From Solidesulfovibrio sp. (GTDB lineage Bacteria; Desulfobacterota; Desulfovibrionia; Desulfovibrionales; Desulfovibrionaceae), in NCBI RefSeq assembly GCF_029978005.1, contig NZ_JARKOZ010000046.1, forward strand, positions 124,001 to 188,000: DNA of 64,000 nucleotides, given 5' to 3'. The notes under the pieces are model-generated. The model worked only from the letters and a program-made list of their open reading frames with translations. It had not been told where the DNA came from and made no database searches. Below, one piece after another: positions 43,335 to 51,216 of the stretch (position 1 is the stretch's first letter; each line of letters starts with the position of its first letter). A program made the position numbers and the translations under genes.

Positions 43335-44527
43335 CCCTGGCCTCGGGTCCCGTGCCCGAGTCGCCCACGGCCTTTACGGAAAAAAGCCTCGGCGCCGTGC
43401 GCGAGCTCGTGGCCCGGGCCGTTGCCGCCTGCTGCGACCTGCCGGCCCTCGTGCGCGGCAAAAAGGTGCTGGTCAAGCCCAATCTGGTGCGGCCCGACCC
43501 CCGCAACCCCTGCGCCGTGGTCACGGACGAGCGGGTGATCCTGGCCGTGGTGGAGCTCCTTCGCGACGCGGGCGCGGCCAGGGTGCTGGTCGGCGACAAC
43601 CCGGGCTTCGGTCTTTCGCTTTTCGAGGCGCTTTCGTGCCTGCCGGACTTTTCCCGCCGCATCGAGGCCGCCGGCGGCGAGCTGGTCCATTTCGACCGCT
43701 GCGGCAGCCGGGCCGTGCCCAACCCCGGGGCCTTCGTCTTCGACCCGGTCCGCCTGCCGCGCGCCCTGCTCGAATCCGACCTGCTGGTCGACCTGCCCAA
43801 GATGAAGACCCACGTGCACACCCTGGTCACGCTCGGCATCAAGAACCTCTACGGCCTGGTGTGCGATGACGAGCGCATGTTCTGTCACCGCAACGACATC
43901 AACGCCAAGGTGGTGGACGTGCTGCGCCTGGCCCGGCCGGCGCTCACGGTGCTCGACGGGTTGTGGGCGGTGCAGGGGCAGGCCCCGCTTTCGGGCGCGG
44001 CCGTGCCGGACATGAACGTGATCGTGGCCGGCACGGACGTGTGCGCCGTGGACACGGTGGCCGCCGACCTCATGGGCATCGGCGCGCACGAAGTGGCCAT
44101 GCTGCGCCTGGCCGGCCAGGAGGGCCTGGGCGAGACGGAGCTTTCCGCCATCGAGGTCGTGGGCGGGGACCCGGCAAGGCTGCGCCGGCATTTCTCCCGG
44201 CCGGTCATCGGCTGCGCCGGGGCTTACGCCGCGGTGCGGGTGCACGAGGGCGGGGCCTGCCTGGGTTGTTTGTCGGCCCTGCGCCATGCCCTGGACAAGC
44301 TGGCCGGCGAGGGGGCGTTCGAAGGCCGGGAGCCGGTTTCGCTTTACGTCGGCGTGCCCATGCCTGAGCGGCGAAGTCTCAAGCGGCGCGAGGGCGAGTT
44401 GTGGTGCTTCGGGGCCTGCGCCGCGCCCCTGGCCTACGAAACCCACGGCCAGGCCGCCCCGGCCCGTTTCATTCCCGGCTGCCCGCCGCACATCCTGGAT
44501 TTCTACAAGGCCTACAAGGCGCGCTGA
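43316..44527 (+). CDS. DUF362 domain protein
   Basis: 403-residue protein of the DUF362 family: VLVKPNLVRPDPRNPCAV, VGDNPGFG, VDLPKMKTHVHTLVTLGIKNLYGL and a DGLWAVQGQAP segment. Members with 4Fe-4S extensions exist, but no CxxCxxC ferredoxin motif was found here; about twelve Cys are scattered. The ATG at 43316 lies inside the AMP-ligase end, with GGGAGG nine bases before it. The family function is unknown; partnership with the ligase is inferred from the overlap. Confidence 0.82.
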   Translation: MARPRVALASGPVPESPTAFTEKSLGAVRELVARAVAACCDLPALVRGKKVLVKPNLVRPDPRNPCAVVTDERVILAVVELLRDAGAARVLVGDNPGFGLSLFEALSCLPDFSRRIEAAGGELVHFDRCGSRAVPNPGAFVFDPVRLPRALLESDLLVDLPKMKTHVHTLVTLGIKNLYGLVCDDERMFCHRNDINAKVVDVLRLARPALTVLDGLWAVQGQAPLSGAAVPDMNVIVAGTDVCAVDTVAADLMGIGAHEVAMLRLAGQEGLGETELSAIEVVGGDPARLRRHFSRPVIGCAGAYAAVRVHEGGACLGCLSALRHALDKLAGEGAFEGREPVSLYVGVPMPERRSLKRREGELWCFGACAAPLAYETHGQAAPARFIPGCPPHILDFYKAYKAR

Positions 44528-44535
44528 GGCGATAA

Positions 44536-44565
44536 AAAAGGGCGGGCCCCGTGTCCCGCCCTTTT
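44536..44565. terminator. bidirectional rho-independent terminator
   Basis: AAAAGGGCGGG (44536-44546) pairs with CCCGCCCTTTT (44555-44565) across an 8-base loop. A-run and U-run flanks occur on both strands, serving the converging DUF362 gene (plus) and nrdD (minus). Confidence 0.88.
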
Positions 44566-44587
44566 GCGTGATTCTCTTCAAATCCGC

Positions 44588-46636
44588 CTAACAGATCTCC
44601 CCGTAGGTCAGCCGTTCGGCGTATTCCGCCTGCTTGCCCTTGTTCCACAACGACACCGGCCGGTAGTAGCCCACGATGCGCGTGAACACTTCCGAGGGCG
44701 CGCCGCAGTCCGGGCATTCGTGGTGCTCGCCCTTGATGTAGCCGTGGGTCTTGCACACGGAAAACGTGGGCGTGATGGACAGGTACGGAATCTTCGTCAT
44801 GGTGAAGGCCTTGACGATGAAGGATTTCAGCGCCTCGGTGTCGGCCACGGCCTCGCCGAGATAGGTGTGGAAGACCGTGCCGCCGGTGTAGAGCGGCTGG
44901 AGCTTGTTCTGGTGCTCCAGGGCGTAGAACACGTCGCGCGAGAGCCCGACGGGCAGGGTGGTCGAATTGGTGTAATACGGCGTGCCGTTGCCCGAGGCCC
45001 GGATGTCGGCGTAGAGCGCCTTGTCGATCTTCGCCAGGCGGTAGCTCGTGCCCTCGGCCGGCGTGGCCTCCAGGTTGTAGAGGTTGCCCGTCTCCTCCTG
45101 GAAGCGCGAGGTGACCTGGCGCAGGTGAGTAAGCGCCCGGGTCATGAGCCGTAGTCCCGCGTCGGTCTCGATGCCCTTGCCGAGCAGGTTCACGCAGGCC
45201 TCGTGGCCGCCGACCAGGCCGATGGTCGAGAAATGGCCCTTGAAGCCGTTTTTGAGATAGCGCCGCGTCCAAGGAAAAAGCCCGCGCTCCAGGTTGTCGC
45301 TGATCATCTTGCGCTTGAATTCCAGCGCGTCTCGGGCCAGTTCGGCGTATTCGGTGAGCAGGTCCAGGAAGTCCTCCTCGCCCTGGGCCAGATAGGCCAG
45401 CTTGGGGAGGTTGAGCGTCACCACGCCCACGGACCCGGTCAGGTCGCCCGCGCCGAACAGCCCGCCCACCTTGTTGCGCAGCTGCCGCAGGTCCATCTGC
45501 AGCCGGCAGCACATGGAACGCACGTCCTCGGGCGAGAGGTCGGAATTGATGAAGTTCTGGAAGTACGGCGCGCCGTACTTGGCCGTGAGCTCCAAAAGCA
45601 AGGTACCGATCTCGGAATCCCACGGGAAGTCGGCCGTGATGTTGTAGGTGGGGATGGGGAAGGAGAAGATGCGGCCGTGGTAGTCGCCTTCGGCCATGAC
45701 CTCGAGGAAGGCCTTGTTGATCATGGCCATCTCTTCGCCGAAGTCGCCGTAGGTCGCGTCGCGCATGGCCCCGCCCACGATCGCCCCCTCCTTGGCCAGG
45801 TGCCTGGGCGGGGCCAGGTCGAAGGTCAGGTTGGTGAAGGGACTCTGCCCGCCCCAACGCGAGGTGGTGTTGAGGTTGAACACGAACTTCTGCATGGCCT
45901 GCTTGACTTCGCGGTAGGACAGCCCGTCCTCGCGGATGAAGGGGGCCAGGTAGGTGTCCACGTTGTTGAAGGCCTGCGCCCCGGCCCACTCGTTTTGCAG
46001 GGTGCCCAGGAAATTGACCATCTGGCCGAGCACGGCGTCGAAGTGCTTGGCCGGGCCGGCGCAGGAGCGGCCGGGCAGGTTGAAGCCTTCGAGCAGCAGG
46101 TCGCGCAGGCTCCAGCCGGCGCAGTAGCCGGCCAGGCCGAAGGACAGGTCGTGGATGTGGAAATAGCCGTGGTCGTGGGCCTCGCGCACTTCCTGGGGAT
46201 ACTTGCCCAGGGCGTAGCGGGCCTGGACCGTGCCCGAGAGGTGCAGCATGAGCCCCTGGAAGGAGTGGGTCATGTTGGCGTTTTCGGCCACGCGCCAGTC
46301 GGTCTTGGAAATGTAGTTGTCGATGACGTCGGCGATGTCGAGAAAGGCGGCCTTTTGTTCGCGAAGTTCCCGGCGCTTCTCGCGGTAGACGATGTAGCGC
46401 CGGGCCACGGCATAAAGCCGCGACTCCATGAGCACCTGTTCCACCGCGTCCTGGACGTCCTCCTGCTCGGGGACGTCGTTATCGGCAAGCTTGGCTTCGA
46501 CCTTGTGGGCCAGGCGCGTGGAGAGCAGCGGGTCCTGGATGCCGCTGGCCTTGAGAGCCTTCAAAATCGCCTGGGCGATGCGTTGGGTGGACCAGGTCTC
46601 CAGACATCCGTCGCGTTTGCGGATCTGCTTGGGCAT
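44588..46636 (-). CDS. nrdD: anaerobic ribonucleoside-triphosphate reductase (class III)
   Basis: 682-residue glycyl radical enzyme. The N-terminal ATP-cone (residues about 3-90: QIRKRDGCLETWSTQRIAQAI) senses ATP/dATP. The catalytic domain has NPxNLTFD-type (SPFTNLTFDL) and FINSDLSPEDVRSMCCRLQ, with active-site Cys. A zinc site is in FSVCKTHGY and HHECPDCG. The glycyl radical loop IVGYYRPVSLWNKGKQ places the glycine near residue 656. It makes dNTPs without oxygen, with NrdG forming the radical. ATG at 46636; the upstream nrdG frame overlaps its first 158 bases. Confidence 0.94.
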   Translation of the reverse strand: MPKQIRKRDGCLETWSTQRIAQAILKALKASGIQDPLLSTRLAHKVEAKLADNDVPEQEDVQDAVEQVLMESRLYAVARRYIVYREKRRELREQKAAFLDIADVIDNYISKTDWRVAENANMTHSFQGLMLHLSGTVQARYALGKYPQEVREAHDHGYFHIHDLSFGLAGYCAGWSLRDLLLEGFNLPGRSCAGPAKHFDAVLGQMVNFLGTLQNEWAGAQAFNNVDTYLAPFIREDGLSYREVKQAMQKFVFNLNTTSRWGGQSPFTNLTFDLAPPRHLAKEGAIVGGAMRDATYGDFGEEMAMINKAFLEVMAEGDYHGRIFSFPIPTYNITADFPWDSEIGTLLLELTAKYGAPYFQNFINSDLSPEDVRSMCCRLQMDLRQLRNKVGGLFGAGDLTGSVGVVTLNLPKLAYLAQGEEDFLDLLTEYAELARDALEFKRKMISDNLERGLFPWTRRYLKNGFKGHFSTIGLVGGHEACVNLLGKGIETDAGLRLMTRALTHLRQVTSRFQEETGNLYNLEATPAEGTSYRLAKIDKALYADIRASGNGTPYYTNSTTLPVGLSRDVFYALEHQNKLQPLYTGGTVFHTYLGEAVADTEALKSFIVKAFTMTKIPYLSITPTFSVCKTHGYIKGEHHECPDCGAPSEVFTRIVGYYRPVSLWNKGKQAEYAERLTYGEIC

Positions 46637-47270
46637 TGTTCCCTTCCTCCCCCTTGCTCCGTGATGGCTTGCGGTACGGTTGCTCGACAAGTGTGAAACC
46701 CGGCGGCAGGGCCTCCCTGATCTCCCTGACGTCGGTCGGCGACAGTTCCGGCACGAGGGTCGTGCGAAAGGCGAAGCGGTCCGGATGGCGCGCGGCCAGG
46801 GCGAAGACCTCGCCCAGGCGCGCCGAAGCCTCGGCCTCGGTCGCGGCCCCGCCCGTGACCAGGCCGTACTTGGCAAACGGGGCCTTGACGTCCACGGAAA
46901 ACCGGGCCCCGGGAAGGCGCTCGAGCACGGCGGCGACCACGTCGGGCCGCATGCCGTTGGTGTCGATTTTGACCTCCGGCCCCAGGGCGGCCAGCTCGGC
47001 CGCGAAGGCGGACAGGCCCGGGACCAGGGTCGGCTCGCCGCCCGTGACCACGAAGCCGTCGAGCCACTTGGCGTGGGAGGCGGCGAAGGAGCGCACCGAG
47101 GCTCCGGGCAGCGGCCTGCCCGCGGCGAAGGCCAGGGAGGCGTTGTGGCAGTGGGGGCAGCGCAGGTTGCAGCCGCCGAAAAAGAGCACGGCGGAGAGCT
47201 TCCCCGGCCAATCGCAAAAGGACATGGGCTCGATGCCGCGCACGAGCTCCCAGGCTGGCGAGAACGTCAT
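46479..47270 (-). CDS. nrdG: anaerobic RNR-activating radical SAM protein
   Basis: 263-residue radical SAM activase. C34-x3-C38-x2-C41 in GGCNLRCPHC binds the 4Fe-4S cluster, and VTGGEPTL and KIDTNGMRP are the usual SAM-binding parts. It transfers a hydrogen to form the glycyl radical of NrdD. The ATG at 47270 is chosen since WELVRGIEPMSFCDWPG begins the family domain soon after; no ribosome site is visible, and GTG starts nearby are alternatives. The stop lies 158 bases inside nrdD, so the last 50 or so residues are read from nrdD sequence in another frame. Confidence 0.88.
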   Translation of the reverse strand: MTFSPAWELVRGIEPMSFCDWPGKLSAVLFFGGCNLRCPHCHNASLAFAAGRPLPGASVRSFAASHAKWLDGFVVTGGEPTLVPGLSAFAAELAALGPEVKIDTNGMRPDVVAAVLERLPGARFSVDVKAPFAKYGLVTGGAATEAEASARLGEVFALAARHPDRFAFRTTLVPELSPTDVREIREALPPGFTLVEQPYRKPSRSKGEEGNNAQADPQTRRMSGDLVHPTHRPGDFEGSQGQRHPGPAALHAPGPQGRSQACR

Positions 47271-47652
47271 TTTTACAATAAAACCGAAATAATAGAGTGT
47301 GAAACGATCCCGGCCGCTCCCCAACGGCACAGGGTGGAAGCCCCCTCGAAACGCCCCCGAAAGACCACTTCGTCATACGCCGGCCCAGGGCGAATGCAAG
47401 GGGCAAGTTCCCCGCGGCTGCGGGGAAACACGTCAAGGCCGCGCCGGATCGGGCGATTCCCTTTTTTGCGTTTTCGTCAAGAGCGCTCTGTCCGGTCCCG
47501 GCCGCGCGGGGCGGGCCGACGGCCCCGCGCGGCATGACGCGTGGTGGGGGGAACGGGGGACAGGGCCGCTTCCCCGGGCGGAGCCCGCGAGGCGGGGAAG
47601 CGTATCCTTCAAGCCCGGCGGCCGCCTGGGCGGCGCGGGCCCGAAAGCGGCG
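47271..47652 (-). other. gene-free region between kimA end and nrdG start
   Basis: 382 bases without a credible gene. It should carry the nrdG-nrdD promoter; TATTAT (47289-47294, minus) is the best -10 candidate but has no good -35, and no NrdR-type ACACWATATAT box was found. A perfect 10-bp stem at 47567-47602 (CGCTTCCCCG pairing with CGGGGAAGCG, 16-base loop) lies just after the kimA stop and may end that transcript, though it has no U-run. Confidence 0.5.
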
Positions 47653-49671
47653 TCAGGCCCAGTCGGGCTTGTCCAGGCGCACGGGCATGATCACGAAGGG
47701 CAGGCCCATGCGGTAGAGCTGGCGCTGGAGCGTGAAGACCACGTAGTTGTGCAAAAGGCGCGTGACGAAGGTCTCCTTGTCGAACACGAGCTGGCCGCCG
47801 AAGAAGATGGACCGGGGAAAGCGTTCCTGGAGCACCGGGGCCAGTCCGGTCAGCTCGTGGACGATGTCCGTGCCCACGGCCCAGTGGGCCTCGGCGTAGT
47901 AGCCGCGGTCCCGCATGAGCTCGACGTAGACGCCGAGGTCGCGCTCCATGCCGGCCTTGAGCCGGGCCAGTTCGGCCGCGCCCCGGAACACGGCCGCGTC
48001 CACCACGCCGATCTGCACGAACACGTAGTTTTTGATGTCCTTGCCGAAAAGCCGCACCACGGAGAGCAGGGTGTGGATGCCCAGTCCGTTGAAGCCGTTG
48101 ACGAAGATGACGGCCGTGGGCGCGTCGTGGGCGGGTTCGGCGGCCGGCTCGGCGCTTTCCGGGATGGACGGGGTGTAGGGGTTTTGCGGATCGATGACGG
48201 CCCGCAGCACGTCGAGCTTGCGGATGCGCGCGCCCACGGCGTCGTAGTGGCGTTTTATGGCCAGGGCGGCGGCGGCCAGGGCCCCGGTGACGGCGAGCGT
48301 CGCCCAGCCGCCCTCGAAGAACTTCACGCAGGTCACCATGACCAGGATGAAGGTCGTCAGCACGAGGCCCAGGCCGTTGAGGCACAGCCCCTTCTTCCAG
48401 GGCGCGCGCTGGCCGCGCACCTGCCACCAGTGGCGCACCATGCCGAGCTGGGACAGCACGAAGGTGATGAAGACGTTGATGCTGTAGAGCACGATGAGCA
48501 GGTCCACCGAGCCGTGGGAGACGAGCATGAGCGTAAGCGCCGCCGCGCCCATGAGCAGGATGCCGTTCTGGGTGACGAGGCGGTCCGAGAGCAGGGCGAA
48601 CCGGGCCGGCAGCCAGCGGTCGATGGCCATGTTGGAGAGCACCCGCGGGCCGTCCACGAAGCCGGCCTGGGCGGCCACGAACAGGAGCAGGGCCTCGGAG
48701 ACCAGCGTGACCAGCACGAAGCCGCCGCCGAGGTCCGGGCCCCAGCCGGCGGTCACGGCGGAAAAGAGCACGGCGTTGAGGGTCTTGCCCTCCTGCGGCC
48801 GGACCCCGAAGAGCAGGTAGCACACGATGAGCCCGACCACGGTGACGGCCAGGGACAGGGCCATGTAGAGCATGGTGCGCTTGCCGGTCTTTTCGCGGGG
48901 CTCGCGCAGGATGGGCAGGCCGTTGGACACGGCCTCGATGCCGGTGTAGGTGCCCGCGCCCATGCTGTAGGCGTGCAGCACCAGGAGGAACATGCCGAGC
49001 AGGCCGAGTTCGCCGTGGGCCGCGCCCACGTCCCGGGTCAGCCGGGCGGCCAGGGCCGGCATGTCCGACACGTGGGCGAAGATGCCGTAGCCGATGACCA
49101 CGACGTGGGTGACCACGAAGGTCATGAAGATCGGCACCAGGGCCATGACCGATTCCTTGACCCCGCGCAGGTTGAGCACGATCAGCGCCGCCACGCCGGC
49201 CACGGCCACGGGCAGCCGGTAGGGCAGCCAGTCCGCGGGCAGGAAGCTGAACACGGCGTCCGCGCCGCTGGCCACGGACAGGGTGATGGTCAGCGCATAG
49301 TCGATGAGCAGGGCGCAGCCGGAGACCATGCCCACCTTGGGGGAGAGCAGCTTGCTCGCCACCACGTAACCGCCGCCGCCGGTGGGGAAGAGCTCGATGA
49401 TCTGGGAATAGGCGGCGCTGATGACGAAGATGGTCAGGGCGGTGCCGAGCGCCACGAACACGGACAGGAAGGGATGTTCGCCCAGGGCCAGGAAGGCCTC
49501 GGCCGGACCGTAGCAGGACGAGGACAGGCCGTCGGCCCCCAGACCCACCCAGGCGAAGAACGCCACCAGGGAAAGCTTGTGGAAGATGGACTGGTCGGCG
49601 AGGTTGATGCTGTCGCCGATGACGGCGCGGCGCAGCAGCCGCGACACGGGGAGGCGTTTTTCCTGGGACAT
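47653..49671 (-). CDS. kimA: KimA-type APC superfamily potassium transporter
   Basis: 672-residue protein. About 12 transmembrane helices span residues 20-450 with the APC features FPTGGGGYVVA and GAGTYTGIEAVSNG, then a cytoplasmic C-terminal domain of about 200 residues (VIFVNGFNGLG and EAHWAVGTDIVHELTG). This architecture is that of KimA/YdaO, a high-affinity proton-coupled K+ importer inhibited by c-di-AMP. The ATG at 49671 has GAAGGA eight bases upstream. The c-di-AMP riboswitch about 250 bases upstream supports both the identification and ligand-controlled expression. Confidence 0.85.
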   Translation of the reverse strand: MSQEKRLPVSRLLRRAVIGDSINLADQSIFHKLSLVAFFAWVGLGADGLSSSCYGPAEAFLALGEHPFLSVFVALGTALTIFVISAAYSQIIELFPTGGGGYVVASKLLSPKVGMVSGCALLIDYALTITLSVASGADAVFSFLPADWLPYRLPVAVAGVAALIVLNLRGVKESVMALVPIFMTFVVTHVVVIGYGIFAHVSDMPALAARLTRDVGAAHGELGLLGMFLLVLHAYSMGAGTYTGIEAVSNGLPILREPREKTGKRTMLYMALSLAVTVVGLIVCYLLFGVRPQEGKTLNAVLFSAVTAGWGPDLGGGFVLVTLVSEALLLFVAAQAGFVDGPRVLSNMAIDRWLPARFALLSDRLVTQNGILLMGAAALTLMLVSHGSVDLLIVLYSINVFITFVLSQLGMVRHWWQVRGQRAPWKKGLCLNGLGLVLTTFILVMVTCVKFFEGGWATLAVTGALAAAALAIKRHYDAVGARIRKLDVLRAVIDPQNPYTPSIPESAEPAAEPAHDAPTAVIFVNGFNGLGIHTLLSVVRLFGKDIKNYVFVQIGVVDAAVFRGAAELARLKAGMERDLGVYVELMRDRGYYAEAHWAVGTDIVHELTGLAPVLQERFPRSIFFGGQLVFDKETFVTRLLHNYVVFTLQRQLYRMGLPFVIMPVRLDKPDWA

Positions 49672-49920
49672 GGCGTTTTCCTTCAAAGATGCGGGCGTCT
49701 GGAAAGACCCTCGCGGCGACGGGGCCGCGAAGGCGCGCAAAGGGGCAAGGCCGGCCTCAGGGCACGGCGAGGTCCTGACGCTTCTGCGACGGACGGACGA
49801 AATTGGCGGAAAACGCGAAGAAACGGAAACGCGGCGCGGCAAGGCGCGCCAAAGAGCCGGGCATGGCATCCCTCCGGACGACCGGTTGCGGGAAACCAGC
49901 GGCAAAGCGACGGTTTCCCC
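49672..49920 (-). other. leader between the c-di-AMP riboswitch and kimA
   Basis: 249 bases of the kimA 5' untranslated region. The ribosome site AAGGA is next to the ATG. No classical terminator with a U-run is obvious between the riboswitch and the gene, so the control may be translational or involve Rho. No small gene is supported. Confidence 0.5.
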
Positions 49921-50040
49921 TTCGACGTCTACGAGGTTAGCTGACGGGCTCGGGCCGAAGAGGTTGCCCTACGCCATGCTGGCGATGCGCCCCGGGAAGT
50001 GGGTCCCCCGTTCCCGCCACGGGCGGGACTCGACGTTCGT
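49921..50040 (-). promoter_or_regulatory. c-di-AMP (ydaO/yuaA) riboswitch
   Basis: On the minus strand the sequence carries the hallmark blocks in order: P1 5' strand CGAACGTC (50039-50032 region), hairpin CCCGCC-CGT-GGCGGG, the conserved GGGGGACCCA, GGGGCGCATC, GTAGGGCAACCTCTTCGG, CCCGAGCCCGTCAGC and TAACCTCGTAGACGTCG closing P1 (GACGTCG). These match the well-known ydaO consensus, including GTCAGCTAACCTCGTA. It precedes a KimA-type transporter, the classical regulon. In bacteria that use it, c-di-AMP binding lowers transporter expression. Confidence 0.9.
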
Positions 50041-50043
50041 TGG

Positions 50044-50072
50044 GAGGTAACGCCGGAAGCGGCCGGCGTCAA
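50044..50072 (-). promoter_or_regulatory. candidate promoter of the kimA transcript
   Basis: On the minus strand TTGACG (50072-50067) and TACCTC (50049-50044) are 17 bases apart, directly before the riboswitch. The -10 match is weak. It lies between the end of the upstream glycosyltransferase gene (50089) and the riboswitch start, which is where the leader should begin. Confidence 0.45.
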
Positions 50073-50088
50073 CAGGGTCGCCCGGGAC

Positions 50089-51135
50089 TTAGGCGCTGCG
50101 GCGTTCCTGGCCGGGCAGCAGGCCGTGGGCGGCCAGAAAGTTCTCGGGCGTGCCGGGATGCGTGTGCATCTTGTGGACGAACACCTTGTCGAAGTCCTCG
50201 GCGAAGGTGTCGGCGCGGCCTTCCCGGGCGATGATGCCGCCGACGAGGCGGATGAAGTCCTGGCGCATCTCCCGGATGCGCAGCAGGGCGCGCAGGCGGA
50301 TCTCCCGGGGCGGGATCTTCAGCCGGACGAGTTCCGCCACGGCCTTGGCCACGGCCGTGGCGCTCGGCGGCACGATGCGGGAGATTTCCGGGTCCAGGAA
50401 CAGGTCCCGTCCGCCCTGGCTCGGGGTGGAGACCACGGGCAGGCCGGCGAGCTGGTATTCCGTGGTGGCGTAGTTGCCGCCTTCCTTTTCCGACAGGCAA
50501 AGGCCCACCCGGGCCGCGTTGTAGGTCTTGTTGATCTCGCGGGGGGACAGGAGGCGGTACTGGCCGGTGCGCGGGTCGGCGTTGAGGGGGATCATGCCCG
50601 GCATGGCGCGGGTCAGGGAGCGCAGGTAGCTGTCCTGGGCATCCCGGGGGCCGGGCATGTAGTAGTAGACGAGGCCCCAGGAGGGGATGCGCCGGGCCAG
50701 AATATGGCGTTTGAAGTGGCTCAGGCGCGCCGTGTACACGGCGTCCATGGTCTTGGCCACGCCCGGGATGGGATGGAACAGGCGCTCGTCGAGAAAGGCG
50801 TTGTGGTGGCAGTGGTAGTGCGGCAGGCCGTGGCTTTCCAGGACCTTGTCCTCCTGCGGGTCGTTGGTCAGGAAGATGTAGCGGTGCAGGGGATACATGT
50901 CCGTCATGAGGGAATAGAGCTGGCGCGTCTGGGCCAGCAGGCGCTCGTCGAGGAGCGACCACCAGTTGCCCATGAGGAAATAGGCCTTGCGGTCGGTCAG
51001 GAAGGGGCCGAGCTGCATGGGCGCGCCGAGCGGCGCGCCGTAGGAGATGATGATCAGCGGCTCGCGGCTGATCAGGTGGCAGCGCAGGGTTTCCTTGATG
51101 GAAAGACGGTAGGTGATGACGGGGGCGGCGGTCAT
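50089..51135 (-). CDS. glycosyltransferase-like protein (GT-B fold)
   Basis: 348-residue protein. The second half resembles a glycosyltransferase C-terminal domain: NKTYNAARVGLCLSEKEGGNYATTEYQLAGLPVVSTPSQGG is close to the EGxNxxxxEALACGxPVV element of GT4-like enzymes. The N-terminal half is less familiar (IIISYGAPLGAPM, YFLMGNWWSLLDERLL). It probably transfers a sugar in the cytoplasm. The gene ends 49 bases before the kimA riboswitch. Confidence 0.65.
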   Translation of the reverse strand: MTAAPVITYRLSIKETLRCHLISREPLIIISYGAPLGAPMQLGPFLTDRKAYFLMGNWWSLLDERLLAQTRQLYSLMTDMYPLHRYIFLTNDPQEDKVLESHGLPHYHCHHNAFLDERLFHPIPGVAKTMDAVYTARLSHFKRHILARRIPSWGLVYYYMPGPRDAQDSYLRSLTRAMPGMIPLNADPRTGQYRLLSPREINKTYNAARVGLCLSEKEGGNYATTEYQLAGLPVVSTPSQGGRDLFLDPEISRIVPPSATAVAKAVAELVRLKIPPREIRLRALLRIREMRQDFIRLVGGIIAREGRADTFAEDFDKVFVHKMHTHPGTPENFLAAHGLLPGQERRSA

Positions 51136-51216
51136 GGGCCTGGCCTCCTTGCGGCAAGCGTCCGGGACGGCAACAATTGCCGGTGGAAGACGCCAAGCAA
51201 GAACAGCGCCAGCCGA

